From: an uncultured Acidimicrobiia bacterium
GTDB taxonomy: Bacteria; Actinomycetota; Acidimicrobiia; Spongiisociales; Spongiisociaceae
Direction of reading: 5' to 3'
DNA: 64,000 nt
Assembly: GCA_958295745.1 (NCBI GenBank)
Contig: OY282370.1
Coordinates: 2,082,548-2,146,547 of the forward strand
A model generated the notes under the pieces. It did not search any database, had not been told where the DNA came from, and worked only from the letters and a program-made list of their open reading frames with translations. Shown here one piece after another: positions 27,144-34,774 of the stretch; position 1 is the stretch's first letter, and the number at the start of each line of letters is the position of its first letter. Made by a program: the position numbers and the translations under genes.

Positions 27144-27168
27144 ATTATAGGTTATCACACTGTGATTA
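27144..27168 (-). promoter_or_regulatory. Promoter and palindromic operator of the sulfatase gene
   Basis: On the - strand TATAAT occupies 27149-27144. Immediately upstream, 27152-27168 is a near-perfect palindrome, TTATCACACTGTGATTA, covering the spacer and -35 area. This arrangement suits repression by a dimeric regulator; none is encoded next to it. Confidence 0.55.
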
Positions 27169-27172
27169 TCTT

Positions 27173-27361
27173 TTATGTTCCTGCTACGACTTCATCCAAC
27201 TCTGTAACTTCCTCTTTGAGATACTGCTGTGAAGTTATCCGCCTGTTATGTTCTTTCCGCTCATCAGAGGTGTCACCCATGATAGATTCAGTCCAACGTA
27301 TGGCCCTCTCTTGTTCATCGGGTGGCCAGTGATCCATGTTGTGTGTTATAGTGTCTTCCAT
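27173..27361 (-). CDS. Small acidic hypothetical protein
   Basis: 62-residue protein beginning MEDTITHNMDHWPPDEQERA, highly charged, with no membrane segment. ATG 27361 has GGGAGG five bases upstream, an excellent ribosome binding site; the longer in-frame start at 27400 is not supported. It follows the 153-residue gene by 22 bases and is probably cotranscribed. GC content is lower than flanking genes. A two-gene unit of this size could be a toxin-antitoxin or immunity-type pair, but no family is recognised. Confidence 0.6.
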   Translation of the reverse strand: MEDTITHNMDHWPPDEQERAIRWTESIMGDTSDERKEHNRRITSQQYLKEEVTELDEVVAGT

Positions 27362-27383
27362 GCTTGCCTCCCTGTAGCAGGTC

Positions 27384-27845
27384 TTAAGGCCCATTATCAA
27401 TTTCAGTATTTTTCAAGTCGAGCCACTGGCGAGGAGTCCCTTTGTCGAGCAGATAGGCATCGAACCAAACCCGATGAAATTCACAAACAGGTGGTGCATG
27501 GTCTCGTATCCATCTACCTAAGGGTGAGCCGATGTTGCCACCGAATAGCAGTACATTTTCGGGTGCCCGATGGTTGCTGACCCAGCTTGGCAGGTCGATG
27601 CCGTCGCGGTTGGCTAGAGCGTGTACTACAACGGCAATCGATGGCAGCAACAGTTGGTTATCGCCTTCGTATACCGGTGCCTCGTGAATAAGGACAGCGG
27701 GGTCGTCCGACCAGTTCCAGTCCATTACGAACTGTGATAGAGGAACCGAAAACGGCCCCCGGATGTCCGGAACTTCCATTTCGGCGGGAAGGTCGCGAGC
27801 GGACAGCAACCGGTATGTCCAGTGGGGAGTCGGTAAAGCAGTCAC
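27384..27845 (-). CDS. Hypothetical protein, 153 aa
   Basis: Unrecognised soluble protein starting at GTG 27845, with MTALPTPHWTYRLLSA at its N-terminus and a Trp/His-rich body. The C-terminal half (RAPENVLLFGG, CEFHRVWFDAYLLDKGTPRQW) vaguely recalls partner proteins of XRE-type or nucleotidyltransferase toxin-antitoxin loci, where a similar length and late Arg/Trp-rich helix occur; this is a weak impression. A TATAGT box seven bases before the GTG points to leaderless transcription, so the gene pair has its own promoter although it lies only 27 bases after the selenoprotein gene. Confidence 0.62.
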   Translation of the reverse strand: MTALPTPHWTYRLLSARDLPAEMEVPDIRGPFSVPLSQFVMDWNWSDDPAVLIHEAPVYEGDNQLLLPSIAVVVHALANRDGIDLPSWVSNHRAPENVLLFGGNIGSPLGRWIRDHAPPVCEFHRVWFDAYLLDKGTPRQWLDLKNTEIDNGP

Positions 27846-27852
27846 AAGACTA

Positions 27853-27858
27853 ACTATA
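27853..27858 (-). promoter_or_regulatory. Leaderless-type -10 box for the 27384-27845 gene
   Basis: TATAGT on the - strand, exactly seven bases before GTG 27845. The same TATAGT-N7-start layout precedes the mod gene at 54662. Confidence 0.55.
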
Positions 27859-27872
27859 GAAGGCGCGTATCT

Positions 27873-29186
27873 CTACCCCACGGCGCCTACTTCGAACACC
27901 GTGGGTTCCGACACTTCGGCTTCGAGGGCGGCGACGGCGGTCTCCACTACCCGCCGCCGGTACCGGAACTCATCGGCTTCCTCCAGATCGGGGTCGCCGA
28001 AGGGGTGGGTGACGGCGGCGCCCAGCACGATGCGGAGCACGCCCACCGATTCGGCCAGAGGGGCTAGCGCCGTGACCAGCGCGGCCGGGAGGCCCTGGTT
28101 CTCGATCGACTTCGCCAGCGTAGACCCGCTACGCGTGCCTGTTCCTCAGGTGGCGCCGACGATCACCGCCTGCACCCCGTCGGCCAGCAACGCCCGGGCC
28201 ATCTCCTCACCCATGCGCGTCATATCGCTGAGAGCGCCCATGTTGCCGGTGGTGCTGAACAGGTGGTCGTAGAGGGTGAACCGGCCTTCGGCCTCCAGCG
28301 CCCGGGCGGCGTCGAGGGGAACTTGGCGGTCAGGGTCGAGGTTGGCGTTGCTGGTGTCGATCCCGCCGTGGACCGACAGGAACTCGCCCTCTGCGAACCC
28401 GTCCCGATCCCGGATCGGATACCGCGCCCAGTGCGCCGCCCATCCCGACGGGAGGCGGTCGGGGTTGCCGTTCGGGACGATGCCGGCCTCGGTGACCAGC
28501 GCCAGCCGGAAGGTACGGCCCTTGCCTATGGGCTCGGCTGGCTCGGCCGGTTCGTAGCGGGGGAGCGGCCACTCGGTCTCGAACGGATCGCCGCGTATCT
28601 TGGCAAGCAGCATCTCGACCGCCCGGGCGGATCCGCGCTCCTCGGCGAAGACGTTGCGCCGGAGGCCCTTGGTCAGGAGCCCTTCCTCGCGGGCGCCGCC
28701 GAGCTCCTCGCCCCGGCCCAGCTTCCCGGCCAGACGGGCCAAACCCCGGAGGGCCGCGTCCATCCCGGCCGCGGTCTCCGACGCGGCGAGGATCGGCGCC
28801 CGGGCCCGGTATTCGTGGGCGCCGGGGCTGTCAGGATGCAAGGCGGTTACGGCCGGTACGCCGAGCCGGTCGATCACCGCCCGGCAGACCGCCCCGCAGG
28901 CCAGGCCGTACCGCCCCGAGCCGAAGGCCGGCCCGGCCACCACCACCTCCGGGTCGCAGGCCGAGATCAGGGCCAGTACTTCGTCGAGGGCGGCGTCCCC
29001 TCCCTCGGCCATGTAGTTGTCGCCGCATATGACCGTCGCATCGACTCGGTCGCCCTCATCCAGCAGGCGCGCCAACCCCCGGCCGGCGCCGACGGGGCCC
29101 GGCTCGGCGGTCGGCCCCGCCCCGGCCCGGTCCTCCCCGCCGAGGCCCCCGAAGAACTGGTTGAGATAGTGAACTATGCGGGCCAT
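27873..29186 (-). CDS. GrdB-like glycine/sarcosine/betaine reductase component B, predicted selenoprotein (in-frame UGA)
   Basis: The frame opens at ATG 29186 (GAGGAG upstream) and meets TGA at 28146-28148, codon 347, after VQAVIVGAT. Reading TGA as selenocysteine, it continues GTGTRSGSTLAKSIENQG to a TAG at 27873-27875, giving 437 residues; known GrdB proteins are about 436 with Sec near 350. The N-terminus MARIVHYLNQFFGGLGGEDRA, VICGDNYM, VVAGPAFGSGRYG and the post-UGA VGVLRIVLGAA and HPFGDPDL blocks all fit GrdB. Canonical GrdB has U-x-x-C-x-x-C; here the two Cys are Gly and Ser. Expected role: the substrate-binding subunit that cleaves a C-N bond reductively. A SECIS-like hairpin follows the UGA. 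grdA, grdC and grdD are absent here. Confidence 0.85.
28118..28148 (-). promoter_or_regulatory. Bacterial SECIS-like hairpin directly after the UGA codon
   Basis: Counting from the U of UGA (28148), bases 15-20 (GCGUAG) pair perfectly with bases 26-31 (CUACGC) around the loop CGGGU. Seventeen bases separate UGA from the loop, and loop plus stem top reads GGGUCU, close to the GGUCU apex of the E. coli fdhF SECIS as I recall it. This is the position and size bound by SelB. Confidence 0.75.
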
Positions 29187-29195
29187 CGTTTCTCC

Positions 29196-30563
29196 TCAGT
29201 ATTCCTCGCCCCGGATACGGGTATGGCCGAACTGGTGGGTGCTGGCCAGGACGACCGCCAGCGGCGCTTCGAACCCGCCGGCGGGGTCGCCCTCTATCCG
29301 GATCAGGGATTCGCCTCCGATTACCCGATCGACCGGTTCGAACGAGACGATCTCCTCGTAGTTGCCGGTACTGACGATGGCGTCGGCCTCCGGAACGAAG
29401 TGCACGAACCCGGACTCGCCCGGATCGGACGCCATCTCCATCGAGAGCATCGTCGTGGGCACCCCTCTTCTCTCCAGGTTCCGGCAGACCATCATCGCGT
29501 CGACCGCGGGGTGCCCGCCCCCGGCGTAGTTGATGACCGCCCCTTCGGCGCCCATCATGACCGCCAGGTTGGCCGCGTGGTTGGCCAGGCGTTCCTTGGA
29601 TGCCCGCGTGTCGCCGTTGGTGAACAGCACCACCCCCCGGAAGTCGAGGTCCTTCCCGTGCCGGGCGTAGAGGTCCTCGACGATGGCGTGGTTCTGTACG
29701 GTGTAGGTGAGCTCCCTCATGCAGGCGATGGCGTTCCATCCGCACACCAGGGCGCCGTCGAGCAGCTCGTTCGGATGGATCGGGGTGGGCAGGTGCGCCG
29801 ATCCGCCTATAGCCCCCGCCCCCGGCGCGATCTCGCCGTGCAGGTAGGGGATGGCCAGCTGGTACAGGTAGACCACGGCGGGCAGGCCGTCGTCCGTCGG
29901 CGGGGCCAGGTCGTAGACGCTCCGGCGGTCGGGTTCCCGCCCCAGGGTCGTCTCCGCCAGGTACTTGGCGGCTTTGAGCCCGGCCAGGCGGACCGCCTTG
30001 TTGTATTCCACCGCCTCGGGCGTCCCCTCGAACAGGTTGGCGGGCCGCCCGCTGCTCTCCAGCAGCTCCCGGATCGGTTCGCAGGACACCACCACATCGA
30101 TCAGCTCCGAGAACGGCGAGTATCGGGCGGCGGCCCCGGTCATGTCGAAGACCGCCTCCCGCCAGTAGGAGGGTTCGCCCGGCACGGGCGGGGCGGTCTC
30201 TACCACGGCCACCCCGGTCATCGCGTTGGTGACGCCCAGGCCCGCCGGCCGGGGGAGGCCGAGCATCCCCGAGAAGTCGGACCCGGCGGGATCCACCTTG
30301 ACGCGCGGTTCCACGGCGTCTATGGCGTTGATGATCCGCACGGAGTCCCCGGGCCGGACTATCTCCACCGACACGGAGGCGAAGAGGTCGTCGGCCAGGA
30401 GCTCCTCCAGCTCCTCGATGTCGACGGTGAGCACGCCGCCGTCCAGCGCCGTCTCCGCCCCGGCCCGGACATCGGCCACATCGAACCATCCGACCTCCAG
30501 CACCTGGCGGCGGGGGGCGCCGACCCGTCCGCCGGCGGTCGTCGAAGGGGCGGATGAGGTCAT
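29196..30563 (-). CDS. GrdE-like reductase component B proprotein, apparently without the pyruvoyl site
   Basis: 455-residue homolog of the GrdE/GrdI proprotein of glycine and betaine reductases. Matching blocks: SVEIVRPGDSVRIINAIDAV, EPRVKVDP, FDMTGAAARYSPFSELIDVV, VRLAGLKAAKYLAE, IVEDLYARHGKDLDFRGVV and ADAIVSTGNYEEIV. In clostridial GrdE an Asn-Cys bond in a GNCVSAC-like segment is cut to make the pyruvoyl cofactor; the aligned segment here reads CGWNAIAC, so the Asn-Cys pair is missing. Its ATG overlaps the BKACE stop (ATGA) and it ends nine bases before grdB, so the three are one operon. Substrate unknown. Confidence 0.84.
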   Translation of the reverse strand: MTSSAPSTTAGGRVGAPRRQVLEVGWFDVADVRAGAETALDGGVLTVDIEELEELLADDLFASVSVEIVRPGDSVRIINAIDAVEPRVKVDPAGSDFSGMLGLPRPAGLGVTNAMTGVAVVETAPPVPGEPSYWREAVFDMTGAAARYSPFSELIDVVVSCEPIRELLESSGRPANLFEGTPEAVEYNKAVRLAGLKAAKYLAETTLGREPDRRSVYDLAPPTDDGLPAVVYLYQLAIPYLHGEIAPGAGAIGGSAHLPTPIHPNELLDGALVCGWNAIACMRELTYTVQNHAIVEDLYARHGKDLDFRGVVLFTNGDTRASKERLANHAANLAVMMGAEGAVINYAGGGHPAVDAMMVCRNLERRGVPTTMLSMEMASDPGESGFVHFVPEADAIVSTGNYEEIVSFEPVDRVIGGESLIRIEGDPAGGFEAPLAVVLASTHQFGHTRIRGEEY

Positions 30564-31525
30564 GCGGCCTGCGGCAGCCCCAGCATCTCACGCGCCTGGG
30601 CGGGGGCGGCTATCTCGCGGTTCATCTCCTCGGCGATCCGGCGGATGCGGGCCACCAGCTGGGCGTTGCCGGTCGCCTTCTCGCCCCTCCGGTAGTAGAT
30701 GTTGTCCTCGAGTCCGACCCGTACGTGGCCCCCGAGCAGGATGCCGAGCACGTTCATCGGGATCTGAAAGGGCCCGGTCCCTATCACCGAGAACAGGGCG
30801 CCTGCGGGAAGCTCGTTGATCAGCGAGAAGAGGTTGGCCGGGGTGGGGAACGAGGCGGTCTGGGCCCCCAGGACGAACTGCACCATGTAGGGCGGCGCCG
30901 CGTTGCCGTTGTAGATCAGGTCCCGGAGCACCCAGTACTGGCCGGGGTCGTAGATCTCCAGCTCGGGTTTCATTCCCCGCTCCCTGATCACCGACGCGTA
31001 GTGGTTTATCTCGCCGTAGGTCGTGCCGCTGCACATGTCGTATTCGACGGGTCCACGCGGATGGGGGAGCGGCGCCTCCCTGGCCGGCATGGTGAACCGG
31101 GATACGAACGGCCCCAGGTTGAGGGTGGCCACGTCGGGGGCCGGGTCGGCGTACAGGGGGGAGTAGCGTTCCTCCGTGGTCAGGGTCGGGCCGCCCCCGG
31201 TGCTGTTGTTGATGATCACGTCGGGGCACCGCTCGCGGATCATCCGGTTCACCCGTCCGTAGTCCTCCGGGTTGCCGGTGCACTGGCTCCAGTCCTCGGG
31301 ATCCCGGACGTGCACGTGGATCTGCGAGGCGCCCGCCTCGTAGGCTCGGCAGGCTTCCTCCGCCTGTTCCTCCGGCGTCTCCGGCAGGGCCGGGTTCGAC
31401 TCCTTGCCGTGGCCGCCCCCGCTGATGGCGGCGGTGATGATCAGGGGGGGCAGGGCGCTGCGGGCCGTCTTCTGCATCCAGACATAGGGATCCCGAAAGT
31501 CCCACGTTGCTTCGATGCCGGTCAT
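30560..31525 (-). CDS. Beta-keto acid cleavage enzyme (BKACE, DUF849)
   Basis: 321-residue zinc-dependent TIM barrel that cleaves a beta-keto acid with acetyl-CoA, giving acetoacetate (or acetoacetyl-CoA) and a CoA thioester or amine product. The zinc-binding HVHVRDPEDWS motif is near residue 70, with VIINNSTGGG and the late HVRVGLEDN motif typical of the family. Known substrates include 3-keto-5-aminohexanoate and dehydrocarnitine. AGGAG eight bases before ATG 31525 sets the start; the open frame further upstream is not coding. It heads the operon with the two Grd-like genes and is divergent from a NitT/TauT-type binding protein. Confidence 0.93.
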   Translation of the reverse strand: MTGIEATWDFRDPYVWMQKTARSALPPLIITAAISGGGHGKESNPALPETPEEQAEEACRAYEAGASQIHVHVRDPEDWSQCTGNPEDYGRVNRMIRERCPDVIINNSTGGGPTLTTEERYSPLYADPAPDVATLNLGPFVSRFTMPAREAPLPHPRGPVEYDMCSGTTYGEINHYASVIRERGMKPELEIYDPGQYWVLRDLIYNGNAAPPYMVQFVLGAQTASFPTPANLFSLINELPAGALFSVIGTGPFQIPMNVLGILLGGHVRVGLEDNIYYRRGEKATGNAQLVARIRRIAEEMNREIAAPAQAREMLGLPQAA

Positions 31526-31687
31526 CGGTTCTCCTAGAGGGCTGTTTCCGTATCGGTCGCCTGATCCTAATTGTCTCGGGCAGGGCGCCCGTCGGACGCT
31601 GTCGAGGCCCGAGCCTTTCGGGTTGGTCGGCGCGGTGGAAGATGGGTAGTCTTCGCCTCCCGGCGGAGCAAACAGAAAGGCCGACCA

Positions 31688-32869
31688 ATGAGAAGTTATC
31701 GACCGCTTTATCGAATATGGGCCAAGACGACGGGCCTTGTTGTTGTTCTTGTATTGGCGGCTGTTGCCTGCGGGGGAGACGCGGCGACCACCACCCAGGC
31801 ACCCGCCGCGACCCAGGCCGCCACGACCCAGGCCCCCACGACCCAGGCCCCTGCTACGACCGCCGCTGCCACCGCGGCCACCACAGCCGCGACCACCACC
31901 ACTGCGGCCCCGGCCCCCGCCGAGCCGACCCCCGTCCGGCTCCACTTCAACTGGCTCGTGGATCCCGGGTTCGGCGGCTATTACGTGGCCCTCGACCAGG
32001 GGTATTACACCGATGAGAACCTGGAGGTGGAGATCATCCACGGCGGGCCGAACGTCCCCAACCCGGTCCAGGTGCTTTCCGCCGGTTCCGCCGACATAGG
32101 CATCGCCTCTCCGCTGGTCATCGCCTCGGCAATGAGTGAAGGGGCCGACTACGTGGTGGTCGCCACCCGTTTCCAGACCACCCCGTTCGGGATGAGCTCC
32201 CTGCCCGACAATCCCATCTACACGGCGGCCGACATCGTGGGCAAGAAGATCGGCGGCGGCGCTTTCGACGCGGTATTCCTCGATGCGTTGCTGACCCTCA
32301 ACGGGCTCGAGCCGGGCAGCTACGAGCTGGTGCCGATCGGCTTCGACCCGGCGCCGCTCCCCGACGGCCTAGTGGACGGGATCGCCAACTACATGGTGAG
32401 CCACCCCGTGATCCTGACCGCCCGGGGCATCGACAACGTGGCGGTTTCCTACGCCGACATGGGCATGCCCCTCTACGGGGACATGATCTTCGTCAACCGC
32501 TCCTATCTCGAGGAGAACCGGGATGCGGTGGTCGGGTTCGTCCGGGCGACCGTCAAGGGTTGGGAGAAGTTCTTCGCGGACCCCGACATCGGGTTCGACC
32601 TGATGTTCGACGAGTACGGCGCGGCGGACAACTTCCTGGTCCGCGAGGAGCAGCTGCCCGTTCACAACGCCCAGGTGGCGCTGATGACCAACGACCTAAC
32701 CGCCGAGAAGGGCCTGTTCTGGATGGACCTCGACCTGATCGAGAGCGAGATGTACGACGTGATAAGGGCGGCGGGGGTCACCGATCTGCCCCCGGTCGAT
32801 TCGCTCTTCGACCTCAGCGTTCTCGAGGACGCCTTCGGCGGCATGGGCCCCAGCCTGATGGACGGCTGA
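31688..32869 (+). CDS. ABC transporter substrate-binding lipoprotein, NMT1/THI5-like
   Basis: 393-residue binding protein of the NitT/TauT and thiamine-precursor group. Signal peptide with lipobox AVAC (Cys about 22) and a 45-residue Thr/Ala/Pro linker precede the domain starting VRLHFNWLVDPGFGGYYVAL, which is the usual first-strand motif (here NWLVDPGFGGYY). GKKIGGGAFDAVFLDALL is the hinge-region motif. ATG 31688 begins the signal peptide; the open frame from 31571 is longer. No permease gene adjoins it; the NitT/TauT permeases at 41.8-43.4 kb could serve it. Divergent from the BKACE-Grd operon, so its ligand may be that pathway's substrate. Confidence 0.92.
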   Translation: MRSYRPLYRIWAKTTGLVVVLVLAAVACGGDAATTTQAPAATQAATTQAPTTQAPATTAAATAATTAATTTTAAPAPAEPTPVRLHFNWLVDPGFGGYYVALDQGYYTDENLEVEIIHGGPNVPNPVQVLSAGSADIGIASPLVIASAMSEGADYVVVATRFQTTPFGMSSLPDNPIYTAADIVGKKIGGGAFDAVFLDALLTLNGLEPGSYELVPIGFDPAPLPDGLVDGIANYMVSHPVILTARGIDNVAVSYADMGMPLYGDMIFVNRSYLEENRDAVVGFVRATVKGWEKFFADPDIGFDLMFDEYGAADNFLVREEQLPVHNAQVALMTNDLTAEKGLFWMDLDLIESEMYDVIRAAGVTDLPPVDSLFDLSVLEDAFGGMGPSLMDG

Positions 32870-32888
32870 CCCGGCCTGGTTTCTGTTC

Positions 32889-32924
32889 GACGGGGCCCGG
32901 TTCCGACCGGGCCCCGTCTCTTTC
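32889..32924 (+). terminator. Intrinsic terminator after the NMT1-like gene
   Basis: A perfect 13-bp stem (889-901 with 906-918 of this kilobase) capped by TCCG and followed by TCTTTC. Very stable, 19 bases after the stop codon; it also separates the gene from the convergent amidohydrolase. Confidence 0.8.
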
Positions 32925-32976
32925 AGGGGGAGCCCCTTCAGGAAGCTCGTCCCTTCCGGCATCCCCGCCGGTCGGG

Positions 32977-33843
32977 TCAGGGCAGGCGGAACAGTCGGGC
33001 GGCGGTCGCCCCCATCAGGTCGGCCATCTCCCGTTCGTCCAGCACCGGCGCCCCGTCCCGCTCCATAGCGATCCGGTTGGCTTCGTGATAGAGATCCCGG
33101 GTGTCGCCGTTGTCGGACCCGTACAGCACCCGCCCGACCGCTCCGTAGCTCTTCAACTTGGCGAGGGCCCCGTACACCGCGCCCGGCCCGTGCATCGCCC
33201 AGCCGGCCAGCTCGCAGTAGAAGTTGGGGTGCTTGGCCACCACCGCCACGCCCTCGTCCACCCACGGATGACCGAGATGGGCGACGATCACCTTCAGATC
33301 CCGGAAGTCGCGCCCCACCCGGTCCAGATGGACGGGCCGCTGGTGCTCCATGGGGGCGTTTATGGTCCTGGTCCACCCCATGTGGATCATCACCGGGATG
33401 TCCAGTTCCAGGCATTTGGCGTAGAAGGGGTCGATCCGGGGGTCGTCGGGCGAGTAGTGGTGGTAGGTGGGGATCAGCTTCAGCAGACGGAAGTCGAGCT
33501 CCGTGACGCACCGTTCCAGCTCCGCCAGGGCGGCCTGCGGGTCGCGCAGCGGATCGAGGCAGACCACCCCGTACAGGCGCCCCGGATGCTTGGCGCACTC
33601 GGCCGCCGTGTAGTCGTTGGGGGTGTACACATGGTGGTCGCCGGGATGGGCGGGGTCGTAGGTGGTGCGCCGGATGTCGCCTCCCTGCACCATCCCGATG
33701 TCGATCCCCCCGGCGTCGAGCACCTCCACTATGTCGTCCCCGTCGACTGACCCCGCCCACCCCTCGAACTGCTCTTCGAGCCACCATTCCGGCACCTGCT
33801 CGGGCATCAGCCCCAGATGCAGATGGCAGTCGACCGTAACCAC
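32977..33843 (-). CDS. Amidohydrolase family TIM-barrel protein, full metal site (paralog 3 of 4)
   Basis: 288-residue member of the same group as 22323-23222, and the only one with all expected metal ligands: HxH in TVDCHLHL (6-8), His in IPVMIHMGW, His in VIVAHLGHPW and Asp in VLYGSDNGD. Family relatives are decarboxylases and hydrolases such as ACMSD and 4-oxalomesaconate hydratase. ATG 33843 is the start. It is divergent from the urease operon with about 214 bases between, and convergent with the NMT1-like gene. Substrate unknown. Confidence 0.89.
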   Translation of the reverse strand: MVTVDCHLHLGLMPEQVPEWWLEEQFEGWAGSVDGDDIVEVLDAGGIDIGMVQGGDIRRTTYDPAHPGDHHVYTPNDYTAAECAKHPGRLYGVVCLDPLRDPQAALAELERCVTELDFRLLKLIPTYHHYSPDDPRIDPFYAKCLELDIPVMIHMGWTRTINAPMEHQRPVHLDRVGRDFRDLKVIVAHLGHPWVDEGVAVVAKHPNFYCELAGWAMHGPGAVYGALAKLKSYGAVGRVLYGSDNGDTRDLYHEANRIAMERDGAPVLDEREMADLMGATAARLFRLP

Positions 33844-34057
33844 TTGCTATGCCTCGATCTCGTGTCGTTCCGGCGCTACGGCAGGGGCGGCGGCGCTCCC
33901 GCCCGGCTGTCTACCGACCATGCCGCCAGTGTAGGCGGGTGTCTGCGGCGCTTTCTTCCCTCGAGCAGCTGCGGGCGGGCCGCCTTCGGGGGCGTCCGCC
34001 TCCGGTGGAAGGCCTACGCGGAGGCTCTATATTGATGACCGCAAGGAGGCACCCCTC

Positions 34058-34360
34058 ATGATGCTCACCCCCCGCGAGTCTGAGAAGTTGCTGGTGTACG
34101 TCGCCGCCGACCTGGCCCGCAAGCGGCGGGGCCGGGGGCTGAAGCTCAACGTGCCCGAATCCGTGTCCTTGATCACCGAGGCGATGCTGGAAGCGGCCCG
34201 GGACGGCCGCTCGGTGGTGGAGGCCATGGAGGAGGGGAGGCGGGTGCTGACCCGCGAGGATGTGATGGACGGGGTGGCCGAGCTGGTGGACCTGGTGCAG
34301 GTCGAGGCGACGTTTCCCGACGGAACCAAGATGATCTCCTGCCATGACCCGATCGTCTGA
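34058..34360 (+). CDS. ureA: Urease gamma subunit
   Basis: 100-residue structural subunit of nickel urease. The sequence [20 protein letters not shown], the [19 protein letters not shown] block and the C-terminal [20 protein letters not shown] are typical. AAGGAGG lies about nine bases before ATG 34058. It is the first gene of ureABCFGD. Separate ureA and ureB genes are the usual bacterial form (not fused as in plants or Helicobacter). Confidence 0.97.
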   Translation: MMLTPRESEKLLVYVAADLARKRRGRGLKLNVPESVSLITEAMLEAARDGRSVVEAMEEGRRVLTREDVMDGVAELVDLVQVEATFPDGTKMISCHDPIV

Positions 34361-34387
34361 ACCGGCTTCCGCGTGGAGGGCCCGGCG

Positions 34388-34771
34388 GTGAGCGCTCAGA
34401 CCGGCCGCTACATCCTGTCCGAGGATCCCATCGAGATCAACGCCGGGAGGCCGCGGGCCGCGCTGTCGGTGTGGAACACCGGCGATCGGGCCGTCCAGGT
34501 CGGTTCCCACTTCCATTTCTTCGAGGTGAACCGGGCTTTGCGCTTCGACCGGGAGGCGGCCTACGGGATGCGGCTGGACATCCCGGCGGGCACCGCGGTC
34601 CGCTTCGAACCCGGCGACCGCAAGGTGGTCGATCTGGTGGCCGTGGGCGGTGAGCGGCGCATCGAGGGTCTGAACGGTCTGGCGGCCGGGGTGCTGGATT
34701 CGCCGGATGTCCGGTCCGCCGCCCTGCGGAACGCCGTCGACCGGGGATTCGCCGCCGGCGGGGAGGAGTAG
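34388..34771 (+). CDS. ureB: Urease beta subunit
   Basis: 127-residue subunit. Family blocks: [40 protein letters not shown] and [16 protein letters not shown]. The C-terminal extension after the core is normal for actinobacterial UreB. GTG 34388 is chosen because GGAGGG lies seven bases upstream; the in-frame GTG at 34373 has no such site. It is 27 bases after ureA and three bases before ureC. Confidence 0.95.
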   Translation: MSAQTGRYILSEDPIEINAGRPRAALSVWNTGDRAVQVGSHFHFFEVNRALRFDREAAYGMRLDIPAGTAVRFEPGDRKVVDLVAVGGERRIEGLNGLAAGVLDSPDVRSAALRNAVDRGFAAGGEE

Positions 34772-34774
34772 GCC

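Noticed and set aside
28146-28148. TGA as the true end of the GrdB-like protein
   Set aside because: The next 90 codons keep GrdB-like sequence and length, and a correctly spaced hairpin follows, so recoding is the better reading.
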